Made by a program: the position numbers and the translations under genes | Shown: positions 52,555-60,783 of the stretch, in pieces | Layout: each line of letters opens with the position of its first letter | How positions within the stretch are numbered: position 1 is the stretch's first letter | DNA from: Burkholderiales bacterium | GTDB lineage: Bacteria > Pseudomonadota > Gammaproteobacteria > Burkholderiales > Ga0077523 | NCBI GenBank assembly: GCA_019745565.1 | Contig: JAIESW010000024.1 | Span: 64,129-128,128, forward strand | Reading direction: 5' to 3' | Length of the DNA stretch: 64,000 bases | Notes under the pieces: generated by a model | Database searches by the model: none | What the model was told of the DNA's origin: nothing | What the model saw: only the letters and a program-made list of their open reading frames with translations

Positions 52555-53964
52555 ATGAGTGAGGCAACGACGGCCGCCGCAGGCGGCAGTTCCGGTCAAC
52601 CGACGCGCATCGCCCTGCTCAAGGTGCTGGGCCCGGTGCACGTGTGGGCGCTGGGCGTGGGCATCGTGCTGGTGGGTGAGTTCATGGGCTGGAACTTCTC
52701 CGTGGGCAAGGGCGGAGCCTACGGTTCGCTGATCGCGTGCTGGGTGGTGGGTCTGCTCTACACCTGTGTGGCGATGATCGATTCGGAAGTGACGTCCACG
52801 GTGGCGGCCGCGGGCGGGCAGTACACGCAGGCGAAGCACATCGTGGGGCCGCTCATGGCCTTCAACGTGGGGCTGTATCTGGTGATGGCCTACACCATGC
52901 TCGAAGCCGGTGACGCGCTGGTGGTGGGCGACCTGATGAAAGCCGTCGCGGGCGAGTTCGGTCACGCCGACCTCGATCCGCGTCCGTTCGTGGTGCTGTC
53001 GATCGCGATCCTCGCGTGGCTCAACTACCGCGGCGTGTTCATGACGCTCACGGTGAATTTCGTCATCACCGCGGCGGCGTTCCTCGCGATCGTCATCCTG
53101 TTCTTCGGCGTCGCGCCGTGGGAGCCGGGCAAGGTGCTGCTGCACAAGGAACTGTTGATCGACCTGCCCTATGGATGGATCGGCGTCATCGCCGCCATGC
53201 AGTTCGCCATGTGGTACTACCTCGGCATCGAGGGCACCTGCCAGGCGGCGGAAGAGGTGCGTTCCGCCGGCCGCTCGATTCCGCTGGGAACCATGAGCGG
53301 CATGATCACGCTGCTGATCGCCGCATCGCTCACGTGGTACGTCGCGGCCGGGCTGATGCCGTGGGAGTATCTGGGCCAGGCCATAACACCCTTGTACGAC
53401 GCCGCCAAACTGACCGGCAACGGCACGCTGCAGGTGATCCTGTTCGTGGGCACCATCTTCTCGGCCATCGCGTCGGCCAACGGGTGCATCAACGACGCGT
53501 CGCGCGCCTGGTTCTCCATGGGGCGCGACCGTTATCTGCCCACGTGGTTCGGCGCGGTGCATCCGCGCTACCGCACGCCCTACCGTGCGATCCTGTTCCT
53601 GATCCCGATCGCGGTGGTGTTCGCGTTCCAGGCGCCGCTCGACCAGGTGATCAGCTTCTCGATCCTGTCCGGCCTGCTGGGGTACACCTTCATGTCGCTC
53701 AACATGATGAAGTTCCGCAAGCAGTGGCCGCTCGGCAGCATCAAGCGGGGCTACGTGCACCCGTTCCATCCGCTGCCGGCCATCGTGCTGCTGGTGCTCT
53801 GCGTCGCCACGTACTTCGCGACGTTCCTGGGCTACGGCGCGACGCTCGTGGCGGTCATGGCGTTCTACATCCTCGCGTCCGCCTGGTTCGTGTTCCATCG
53901 CTACAAGTTCGTGCGGCGCGGCGACCAGTTCACCATGCCCTGGCCGCGGCCCAAGGGCTACTGA
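52555..53964 (+). CDS. APC superfamily permease, ethanolamine permease-like
   Basis: Amino acid/polyamine/organocation transporter of 469 residues with about twelve hydrophobic helices. The first helix shows VHVWALGVGIVLVGEFMGWN, close to ethanolamine permease-type APC proteins. Later segments are MQFAMWYYLGIEGTCQAAEE and IFSAIASANGCINDASRAWF. The cytoplasmic substrate site should favour a small organic cation or amine. Its placement upstream of an NMG pathway suggests import of methylamine, N-methylated amino compounds or a related amine; this is inference. Confidence 0.85.
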   Translation: MSEATTAAAGGSSGQPTRIALLKVLGPVHVWALGVGIVLVGEFMGWNFSVGKGGAYGSLIACWVVGLLYTCVAMIDSEVTSTVAAAGGQYTQAKHIVGPLMAFNVGLYLVMAYTMLEAGDALVVGDLMKAVAGEFGHADLDPRPFVVLSIAILAWLNYRGVFMTLTVNFVITAAAFLAIVILFFGVAPWEPGKVLLHKELLIDLPYGWIGVIAAMQFAMWYYLGIEGTCQAAEEVRSAGRSIPLGTMSGMITLLIAASLTWYVAAGLMPWEYLGQAITPLYDAAKLTGNGTLQVILFVGTIFSAIASANGCINDASRAWFSMGRDRYLPTWFGAVHPRYRTPYRAILFLIPIAVVFAFQAPLDQVISFSILSGLLGYTFMSLNMMKFRKQWPLGSIKRGYVHPFHPLPAIVLLVLCVATYFATFLGYGATLVAVMAFYILASAWFVFHRYKFVRRGDQFTMPWPRPKGY

Positions 53965-53990
53965 CGCTGTCCGCGCCAAGGAGATAGCCC

Positions 53991-54422
53991 ATGATCCGGA
54001 AGATCCTCTGCGCCACCGACGGTTCGATCGCGTCGGCGAAGGCGGTGGACGTCGCTGTCGATCTGGCTTCGCAGCTGGGGGCTGCGCTTGCGTTCGTGAC
54101 GGTGGAGCGAGTGACGGCCGAGACGGCCGCCAATTCCGCATTCTGGGATTCGCAGGTGCTGGATGCAGCGGCGGCCCAGACCCACCGCGATCTGTCCGCC
54201 GCCCAGGCGAAGGCGCGCGCCGCCGGATTGACGCAGGTGCAATGCGTGACGACCCAGGGCGGCAACGTGGCTGCGGCGCTCATCGACTATGCGGAGAAAC
54301 ACGGCTTCGACCATATCGTGACCGGTTCGCTGGGGCGCACCGGTCTCGCCCGTCTCATGCTGGGTTCGGTTGCAGCGGACGTGGTGGCCAAGGCGCACTG
54401 CCCGGTCACGGTCGTGCGGTAG
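53991..54422 (+). CDS. Universal stress protein, UspA family
   Basis: Single-domain USP of 143 residues with MIRKILCATDGSIASAKAVD at the N-terminus. The ATP-binding motif GSLGRTGLARLMLGSVAADV (G-x2-G-x9-G-S) is intact, so it is probably of the nucleotide-binding class. USPs are often linked to transporters and modulate them. Strong SD AAGGAG; 26 bp after the permease stop and 4 bp before the next gene, so it belongs to the same run. Confidence 0.9.
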   Translation: MIRKILCATDGSIASAKAVDVAVDLASQLGAALAFVTVERVTAETAANSAFWDSQVLDAAAAQTHRDLSAAQAKARAAGLTQVQCVTTQGGNVAAALIDYAEKHGFDHIVTGSLGRTGLARLMLGSVAADVVAKAHCPVTVVR

Positions 54423-54426
54423 GCAC

Positions 54427-55106
54427 ATGCAGTGGGAGGCAGTCGTACTGGGCTGCGCGCTCGGTGGTGCGCTGGCCTGGCAAGCACGGCGCGACCACGC
54501 GCGCGCGCGCGGGCTTGGCGCACACGCCTGTTCGACGATTGCGGCACGTCGCTCGCGCGCTCCGCGATCCGCATCGATCGCACCGGCTGGCCGGCGCTGC
54601 ACGGTGAGCGGGATGGGATGCAAGCCACGTGCAGTCTCGTCTTCGACGATCTTGGCTATCGCAAGTTGCCGGTCCTCTGGCTGTCGGTGACTCTCTCGAC
54701 GACCCTCGGGATCGGCGCGTCGTTCGACGCGCTGGCGCGGGAGCAGGGCACCGAGTTCTTCTCGCCGGCCTCGGAACTGCCGGTACGTCTGTCGCTGCCG
54801 GATTCCTGGCCCCGGCACATCAGCCTGCGCGCCGATCGCGAAGCGTCGCTGCCGCCACCGCTGGCGGATCTGGGCGCGCGGTTCTTCCAATCCCCCCAGG
54901 CCAAGGAGATCGTGCTCTCGCCGCGTGGCGTGCGACTGGTCGGCTTCGTGGCGGAAGGGCGCCGTGCGGAGTACCTGGTGCTGCGCCGGCCGCGCTTCGA
55001 TCTGGTGCGGATCGACCCGGCCCTGGTGGAGGCGCGCCTCGCGGAAGCCCGCGAGTTCGTGCTGGCGCTGAACGAGACTGCGGATGGCCAGCGCCGCGCC
55101 GCCTGA
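54427..55106 (+). pseudogene. Hypothetical membrane-anchored protein gene with apparent frameshift at a CG run
   Basis: The likely N-terminus, starting at ATG 54427, is MQWEAVVLGCALGGALAWQA followed by RRDHARAR, with a hydrophobic helix. The rest of the protein continues in another frame (AWRTRLFDDCGTSLARSA onward) to a stop at 55106. The frame switches within a run of seven CG dinucleotides (54498-54511), where one extra CG, or one lost base, explains the break. The downstream part has a conserved-looking LGYRKLPVLWLSVTLSTT and a C-terminal EAREFVLALNET. The family is unknown to me. It may be a sequencing error, a true mutation or a slippage site. Alternative: a 224-residue protein from GTG 54432 with an odd Arg-rich start. 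Confidence 0.55.
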
Positions 55107-55386
55107 GTCGCCCCGCCCGCCGCCGCACCCCTTGCTGGTGATGGCCGTCGCGGCGGTGCTCCCGGGCATGGGGCAGGTGATGAACGGCAACACCACCCGG
55201 GCGCTCACGTTCATCTTCTTCATGTTCATGCTGGGGATGGTGAGCTGGCACCTCACCACGTCCGCCCACTCCTTCATCGGCCGCCATGCCGGCGGTGTCC
55301 TCGTCTACGCGATCTCGGTGATGGATGCCTATCGCCTGGCGCGCTGGCGCTTCGAAGTCCATCGGTCGCGCCTCGCGCATCCGTGA
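55084..55386 (+). CDS. Small TM2-like membrane protein
   Basis: A 100-residue protein with a Pro-rich start (PPESPRPPPHP) and hydrophobic helices. The motif AAVLPGMGQVMNGNTTRALT resembles the Pro-Gly-x-Gly-Gln-x-x-Asn-Gly turn of TM2-domain and related small membrane proteins. A second helical pair includes FMFMLGMVSW and a C-terminal VYAISVMDAYRLARWR. Its start overlaps the preceding gene by 23 bp. A 145-bp gap with a possible TTGACG/CATCAT promoter (55428-55456) then leads to mgdA. Confidence 0.75.
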   Translation: MASAAPPESPRPPPHPLLVMAVAAVLPGMGQVMNGNTTRALTFIFFMFMLGMVSWHLTTSAHSFIGRHAGGVLVYAISVMDAYRLARWRFEVHRSRLAHP

Positions 55387-55531
55387 CCGTTCCGGATCGT
55401 CCGCCGGGCCGGCCGCCGACAGGCGCATTGACGGTCCGCAGTGCGAAGTTCATCATATGCACGAAAGATTCACCGCAAGAATCAGTCTCCGCTCCCGGCG
55501 ACTGCCCGTTCCCCCGTTCGCTCCCGCCTAG

Positions 55532-56773
55532 ATGCCGTACCAGCTGCTGCGCTTCGCCTTCGCTTCGAAGCATCCGGAACCGCGGATGTTCCGGGCGCCC
55601 GAGCGCCTGAAGGATACATACGACGCCGTGATCATCGGTGCCGGCGGGCATGGACTGGCGTCGGCCTACTACCTCGCGCGCGACCACGGGATGACCAACG
55701 TGGCGGTGCTGGAGCGCGGCTATATCGGCGGCGGTAACACCGGCCGCAACACCACCATCATCCGGTCGAACTACCTCACGCCCGAGGGCGTGGCGTTCTA
55801 CGACCAGTCGGTGCGGCTCTGGCAGGATCTGTCGCAGGACTTCGATCTCAACCTGTTCTACGCGACCCGTGGCCACTTCACGCTCGCGCACACCGACTCC
55901 GCCGTGCGCACCATGCGCTGGCGCGCCGAGGTCAACCAGCACTTCGGCGTGAACAGTGAACTGGTGGGGCCCGAGGAAGTGCGCAAGGCGGCGCCGCAGA
56001 TCGACATCACGTGCGGCGGTCACGCGCCGATTCTCGGGGCGCTGTACCACGCGCCCGGCGCTATCGCTCGGCACGACGCCGTGGCCTGGGGTTACGGCCG
56101 CGGTGCCGATCAGCGCGGGGTGGAGATCCACCAGCAGACCGAAGTGCTCGGCATCGAGGTGCAGGGCGGCAAGGTGACCGGCGTGCGCACGACCAGGGGC
56201 AACATCTCGACGCCGCGCGTGCTTTCGGCGGTGGCGGGGTTCACGCCGCGGGTCACGAACATGGTGGGGCTGCGTACGCCGATCTACATTCATCCGCTGC
56301 AAGCCATGGTGACCGAGCCGATGAAGCCGTGGCTCGATCCGATCCTGGTCTCGGGCAGCCTGCACGTCTACGTGAGTCAGTCGGCGCGCGGCGAACTGGT
56401 CATGGGCGCATCGCTCGATCCGTACGAACTGCACGCCACGCGCTCCACACTGGATTTCGTCGAAGGTCTGGCGGCGCACATGCTCGACATGTTCCCGTTC
56501 CTCTCGAATGCGCGCGTGAATCGCCAATGGGCGGGCATGGCCGACATGACGCCCGACTTCGCGCCCATCATGGGCACCACACCGGTCGAGGGGTTCTACC
56601 TCGACGCCGGCTGGGGCACCTGGGGCTTCAAGGCGACGCCCGTATGCGGCAAGACCATGTCTTGGACCGTGGCCAACGGCCGCGATCACGAGCTGATCAA
56701 AGGCTTCAACCTCTCGCGGTTCGAGCGCTACGAACTCACCGGCGAGAAGGGCGCGGCGAGCGTGGGCCACTAG
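55532..56773 (+). CDS. mgdA: N-methylglutamate dehydrogenase subunit A (sarcosine oxidase beta-like)
   Basis: Flavoprotein of 413 residues of the SoxB family. It has the FAD motif VIIGAGGHGLASAYYLA and the SoxB-specific GRNTTIIRSNYLTPEG. His181 in GAIARHDAVAW is at the position that carries covalent FMN in heterotetrameric sarcosine oxidases. It is followed by SoxD-, SoxA- and SoxG-like genes, then gmaS and mgsABC. The context argues for oxidation of N-methylglutamate rather than sarcosine. It oxidises the N-methyl group, passing electrons through FAD and FMN. The start has no clear SD. Confidence 0.85.
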   Translation: MPYQLLRFAFASKHPEPRMFRAPERLKDTYDAVIIGAGGHGLASAYYLARDHGMTNVAVLERGYIGGGNTGRNTTIIRSNYLTPEGVAFYDQSVRLWQDLSQDFDLNLFYATRGHFTLAHTDSAVRTMRWRAEVNQHFGVNSELVGPEEVRKAAPQIDITCGGHAPILGALYHAPGAIARHDAVAWGYGRGADQRGVEIHQQTEVLGIEVQGGKVTGVRTTRGNISTPRVLSAVAGFTPRVTNMVGLRTPIYIHPLQAMVTEPMKPWLDPILVSGSLHVYVSQSARGELVMGASLDPYELHATRSTLDFVEGLAAHMLDMFPFLSNARVNRQWAGMADMTPDFAPIMGTTPVEGFYLDAGWGTWGFKATPVCGKTMSWTVANGRDHELIKGFNLSRFERYELTGEKGAASVGH

Positions 56774-56820
56774 CATGCGACAGTCCTCAAGTACCGGCTT
56801 GTCGGTGATCGTCAGGCAGA

Positions 56821-56900
56821 AGCTCTCAACGCGGCGGACGCGGGGTAAAGCCAAACCCGTCGTGCTTGGGTCTCGCCTTTCCGCCGCGTCCGCCGCGTCG
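56821..56900. repeat. Intergenic inverted repeat, family B copy 2, inside the mgd operon
   Basis: The left arm repeats CTCTCAACGCGGCGGACGCG plus GGGGTAAAG from 37.4 kb. The segment 56829-56843 pairs perfectly over 15 bp with 56884-56898, enclosing a 40-nt loop. It separates mgdA from mgdB, which in related operons are usually close together. Confidence 0.85.
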
Positions 56901-56929
56901 AGCGCCTTGCGCCTCGGGTGCCATAGGCA

Positions 56930-57178
56930 ATGAAGATCCTGACCTGCCCCGTCAACGGCCCGCGCCCGGTCTCCGAGTTCGCCTACGGCGGCGAAGTACG
57001 TCCCATGCCCGACGGTGCCACCTGCTCCGACCGCGAATGGGCCGACTACGTGTTCAACCGCAGCGGCGTGCCCGGCGTGAAGATCGAATGGTGGTACCAC
57101 ATCGCGAGCGGCACCTGGTTCCACGCCGAACGCGACACCGTCACGGATCGCGTGATCCGCACCTGGCTGCCGGGATGA
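56930..57178 (+). CDS. mgdB: N-methylglutamate dehydrogenase subunit B (sarcosine oxidase delta-like)
   Basis: SoxD-family protein of 82 residues with TCPVNGPRPVSEFAYGGEV at the N-terminus and EWWYHIASGTWFHAERDT near the C-terminus. In characterised heterotetrameric sarcosine oxidases the delta subunit binds zinc through Cys6, Cys9, a His and a further Cys. Here only Cys6 and the His remain, and the other two positions are Asn and absent. It is translationally coupled to mgdC (ATGA). Confidence 0.85.
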   Translation: MKILTCPVNGPRPVSEFAYGGEVRPMPDGATCSDREWADYVFNRSGVPGVKIEWWYHIASGTWFHAERDTVTDRVIRTWLPG

Positions 57179-60081
57179 GTTCGCGCCTGCCCCCCGTCAC
57201 CGGCGAATGGATCGATCGTTCGCGCGGCCTCGATTTCACCTTCGACGGCAAGGCCTATCGCGGCTGGGTCGGCGACACACCGGCGAGCGCCCTGTGGGCC
57301 GCCGGCGTCCACGTCCTCGGGCGCAGTTTCAAGTACCACCGGCCGCGCGGCGTGCTGTCCATGGCCAACCACGACGTCAACACCATGATGCAGACCGGTG
57401 CACGCCTCAATCTGCGTGCCGATGTCGAGCCGCTCGAGGCGGCAATGGCGTTGACCAGCGTCAACACCGCGGGGGGCGCGTCGGGCGATCGCCTGCGCTT
57501 TCTCAATGCGCTCGGCGGGTTCCTGCCGGTGGGGTTCTACTACAAGGCGTTCCATCGGCCGAAGGCGTTGTTCCCTTTCTGGGAGCGCGTGTTCCGCCGC
57601 ATGACCGGTCTCGGCACGCTGGACTTCAACGCGCCGCACATCCGCACGCCGAAGCGCTACGACTTCTGCGACGTGCTGGTGGTGGGTGCCGGTCCTTCGG
57701 GGTTGCATGCAGCGCTTGCCGCCGGGCGTGCCGGCGCAAAGGTGGTGCTGGTGGACGAGAACGCGCGCATCGGCGGATCGCTCGGCTACCAGCGTGGCGG
57801 TTCCGTCGAAGGGCTCGAGATGCTGCGCGACCTCGAACGCGATCTCGCGGAGCTGCCGAACGTATCGGTGCGCGCCGCCACCCTCGCGGCCGGCTACTAC
57901 GCCGATCACTGGATCCCGCTGGTGGACGCGAAGCGCATGACCAAGCTCCGCGCGCGCGCGGTGATCTGCGCCGGCGGCGTGTTCGAGCAGCCGGCCGTGT
58001 TCCGCAACAACGATGTCCCCGGCGTCATGCTCGCGTCCGCCGCGCAACGCCTGCTGTATCGCTATGCGGTCAAGCCCATGGACAAGGCGGTCGTGCTGAC
58101 GGCCAACGCGGACGGCTATCGTGCCGCGCTCGATCTGATGGCCCATGGCGTCGCCATCGCGGCGGTGGCGGATCTGCGGGCCGAAGGCGAACCCAGTGCC
58201 CTCACCATGCGCGTGAAGCAGGTGGGTATCCCGGTCCTCAAGGGCCATTGCGTGCTGGAGGCCGAGGCGGTCGATGACCGCCTGGTGGCGGCGACGCTCT
58301 GTCCCGTGAGCGCGGAGGGCAGGCCCGACACCGCCTCCCCGCAGAAATTCGCGTGCGACGGCCTCCTGATGAGCGTGGGCTGGGCACCGGCGGCGGCACT
58401 TCTGTACCAGGCGGGCGCGAGCATGCGCTACGACGCCGGCGTCCACCAGTTCGTCCCCGAGCGCTTGCCCGAGGGCGTGTTCGCCTGCGGACGCGTGAAC
58501 GGCGTGTACACGCTCGATTCGAAATGCGAGGACGGCGAACGCGCCGGCACCGAAGCCGCCCGACTGCTCGGCTTCGACGTGCCGGCGCGGAATTTCTCGG
58601 TGGCCGCGGAACGCGTGGCGCCGTCGCATCCCTGGCCGATCGTGGATCACCCGGCCGGCAAGAATTTCGTCGACTTCGACGAGGACCTGCATCTGCGCGA
58701 CTTCCACAACGCCGCGCAGGAAGGCTTCGACAACATCGAGCTGCTGAAGCGCTACACCACCGTGGGCATGGGGCCGTCGCAGGGCAAGCACTCCAACATG
58801 AACGCGATCCGCATCCTCGCGCGTATCCGCGGCAAGTCGCCCGGCGAAGTGGGTACCACGACCGCGCGGCCGTTCTTCCATCCGGTCCCCATGTCGCACT
58901 TGGCCGGCCGCGGTTTCAACGTGCATCGCGAAACGCCGCTGCATGGACGCCACGACGGTCTGGGTGCGGTGTGGATGCAGGCGGGCGTGTGGTTGCGTCC
59001 GGAGTACTACGGGCAACCCGGCAAACGCAAGGCCGACATCGTGCGCGAGGAAGCACGTGCCGTCCGCGAGAGTGTCGGCATCATCGACGTGGGCACGCTC
59101 GGCAAGATGGAGCTCTACGGGCCCGATGCGGGAGCATTCCTGGAGCGTGTCTACACCGCGAAGTTCGCGGGCATGAAGCCGGGCACCACGCGCTACGCAG
59201 TGATGCTGGACGAATCCGGTGTCGTGATCGACGACGGCGTGGTGGCACGCCTCGCCGATCAGCACTTCTACTTCACGACCACGACGACGGGCTCGACGAC
59301 GGTCTACCGGGAACTGCAGCGGTGGAACGCCCAATGGAACCTCGAAGTGGGCATCGTCAATGCGACCGGCGCGTTCGCCGCGATGAATCTGGCAGGTCCG
59401 AAGGCACGCGCGGTGCTGCGCAAGCTGACCACGCTCGACCTGTCCAACGAAGCCTTCCCCTACCTCGCGTTGCGCGAGGCCGACGTGGCCGGCGTCCCTG
59501 CACGGTTGATGCGCGTGGGCTTCGTGGGTGAACTCGGCTACGAGATCCACGTGCCGGCGGATCGCGCCGGGCATCTGTGGGATGCCCTGATGGATGCCGG
59601 CGGCGAGTACGCGATCCGTCCGTTCGGCGTGGAGGCGCAGCGCCTGCTGCGCCTGGAGAAGGGCCACATCATCATCGGGCAGGACACCGACGGGCTGACC
59701 CAGCCCGACGAAGCCGGCCTCGAATGGGCGGTCAAGATGGACAAGGCGTTCTTCGTGGGCCAGCGCAGCGTCGATATCGTACGCAAGCGCGGGCCGAGGC
59801 AGAAGCTGGTGGGGTTCGAACTGGATGCGATCGGCGCGTCGACCGCGCCGCGCGAATGCCATCTGGTCGTGCGCAACGGCGCGATCGCCGGTCGCGTGAC
59901 CAGCATCGCGTGGAGCGACACGCTGGGCAAGCACGTGGGACTCGCGTTCGTGGCCCCCGACATGACCGAGGTGGGTTCGCCGTTCTTCATCCGTGCGGAT
60001 GGCGGCACCATGGTGCAGGCGCGCGTGGTGCCCACGCCGTTCTACGATGCCGAAGGTCTGCGGCAGAAGGTGGTGGACTGA
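57175..60081 (+). CDS. mgdC: N-methylglutamate dehydrogenase subunit C (sarcosine oxidase alpha-like)
   Basis: SoxA-family protein of 968 residues. The N-terminal region resembles ferredoxin-like/SoxA N-domains (FDGKAYRGWVGDTPASALWA). Then comes an NAD-binding Rossmann domain (VVGAGPSGLHAALAAGRAG, about residue 168 on), and a C-terminal GcvT-like tetrahydrofolate domain (about 590-965, with VRESVGIIDVGTLGKMELYG and GFVGELGYEIHVPADRAG). The folate domain can capture the released one-carbon unit as methylene-tetrahydrofolate. Starts within the mgdB stop and ends within the mgdD start. Confidence 0.9.
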   Translation: MSSRLPPVTGEWIDRSRGLDFTFDGKAYRGWVGDTPASALWAAGVHVLGRSFKYHRPRGVLSMANHDVNTMMQTGARLNLRADVEPLEAAMALTSVNTAGGASGDRLRFLNALGGFLPVGFYYKAFHRPKALFPFWERVFRRMTGLGTLDFNAPHIRTPKRYDFCDVLVVGAGPSGLHAALAAGRAGAKVVLVDENARIGGSLGYQRGGSVEGLEMLRDLERDLAELPNVSVRAATLAAGYYADHWIPLVDAKRMTKLRARAVICAGGVFEQPAVFRNNDVPGVMLASAAQRLLYRYAVKPMDKAVVLTANADGYRAALDLMAHGVAIAAVADLRAEGEPSALTMRVKQVGIPVLKGHCVLEAEAVDDRLVAATLCPVSAEGRPDTASPQKFACDGLLMSVGWAPAAALLYQAGASMRYDAGVHQFVPERLPEGVFACGRVNGVYTLDSKCEDGERAGTEAARLLGFDVPARNFSVAAERVAPSHPWPIVDHPAGKNFVDFDEDLHLRDFHNAAQEGFDNIELLKRYTTVGMGPSQGKHSNMNAIRILARIRGKSPGEVGTTTARPFFHPVPMSHLAGRGFNVHRETPLHGRHDGLGAVWMQAGVWLRPEYYGQPGKRKADIVREEARAVRESVGIIDVGTLGKMELYGPDAGAFLERVYTAKFAGMKPGTTRYAVMLDESGVVIDDGVVARLADQHFYFTTTTTGSTTVYRELQRWNAQWNLEVGIVNATGAFAAMNLAGPKARAVLRKLTTLDLSNEAFPYLALREADVAGVPARLMRVGFVGELGYEIHVPADRAGHLWDALMDAGGEYAIRPFGVEAQRLLRLEKGHIIIGQDTDGLTQPDEAGLEWAVKMDKAFFVGQRSVDIVRKRGPRQKLVGFELDAIGASTAPRECHLVVRNGAIAGRVTSIAWSDTLGKHVGLAFVAPDMTEVGSPFFIRADGGTMVQARVVPTPFYDAEGLRQKVVD

Positions 60082-60761
60082 TGGCGAACATGCGTTCCAG
60101 TCCGCTGGCCCATGCGTTGGCCACTTTGCATCCCGAGTGGATCGACGTGGCGGGCATGCCGCTCGCGGCGACGCTGCGCGACGACCATTCCGGTCGCAGC
60201 GACAAGCTGGGGGTGTGCGATCTGTCCGGGTTGCCGCGGGTCGGCGTCAAGGGGCCGGGTGCGGCGGCATGGCTCGCTGCACGCGGCGTACCGGTACCCG
60301 ATCAACCGAATACCTGGACGCTGCTGGAAGGCGGCGGCGTGGTGGCTCGTCTGGCCCGCACGGAGTTCCTGGTGGAGGATGGTTTCGGTGGCCGCATCGC
60401 TGCACGTCTTGCCCCGGAGCTGAAACCCGGCACGACCGGCGTGTATCCGGTGCCGCGGCAGGACTGCGCGCTGGCGCTCACCGGCACCGTGGTGAACGAA
60501 CTGCTGGTGCAGACCTGCAACGTCGATTTCGCTTCACAAGCACGAGACGCGTGCATCGTCACGCTGACCTTGATGGTGGGTGTCTCGGTCACCGTCCTGC
60601 GCCAGACGTTCGCCGGCAGGGACTGCTGGCGTCTGTGGTGCGACGGCACTTCCGGTCCGTACCTGTGGGAAACGTTGACGGGCATCGCCGCGGAGCTCGG
60701 CGGCGGCCCTGTCGGACTCAAGAGCGCGTTCCCGGACGCGCGATTCCAGAACCTCCAATGA
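60081..60761 (+). CDS. mgdD: N-methylglutamate dehydrogenase subunit D (sarcosine oxidase gamma-like)
   Basis: SoxG-family protein of 226 residues with a GcvT-like fold lacking folate residues. Segments are [20 protein letters not shown], a central [15 protein letters not shown], and a C-terminal [20 protein letters not shown]. In the complex it is a structural subunit bridging the large flavoproteins. Its ATG overlaps the mgdC stop (TGATG). gmaS follows 22 bp downstream. Confidence 0.85.
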   Translation: MANMRSSPLAHALATLHPEWIDVAGMPLAATLRDDHSGRSDKLGVCDLSGLPRVGVKGPGAAAWLAARGVPVPDQPNTWTLLEGGGVVARLARTEFLVEDGFGGRIAARLAPELKPGTTGVYPVPRQDCALALTGTVVNELLVQTCNVDFASQARDACIVTLTLMVGVSVTVLRQTFAGRDCWRLWCDGTSGPYLWETLTGIAAELGGGPVGLKSAFPDARFQNLQ

Positions 60762-60783
60762 TTCATCGCACGAGAAGGGGAAG

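Noticed and set aside
55387-55531. Sigma-54 promoter before mgdA
   Set aside because: No GG-N10-GC element with the expected context was found. A TTGACG/CATCAT sigma-70-like pair is the better candidate.
57046-59934. A 962-codon open frame on the minus strand
   Set aside because: It lies opposite mgdC, whose flavin and folate motifs are unambiguous. The composition (His, Arg, Gln, Ala) marks a shadow.
55532-60761. A plain sarcosine oxidase (soxBDAG) of glycine betaine catabolism
   Set aside because: Adjacent gmaS and split GltB genes, with no glyA, dimethylglycine or folate genes, fit the N-methylglutamate pathway better. The alternative is not excluded biochemically.
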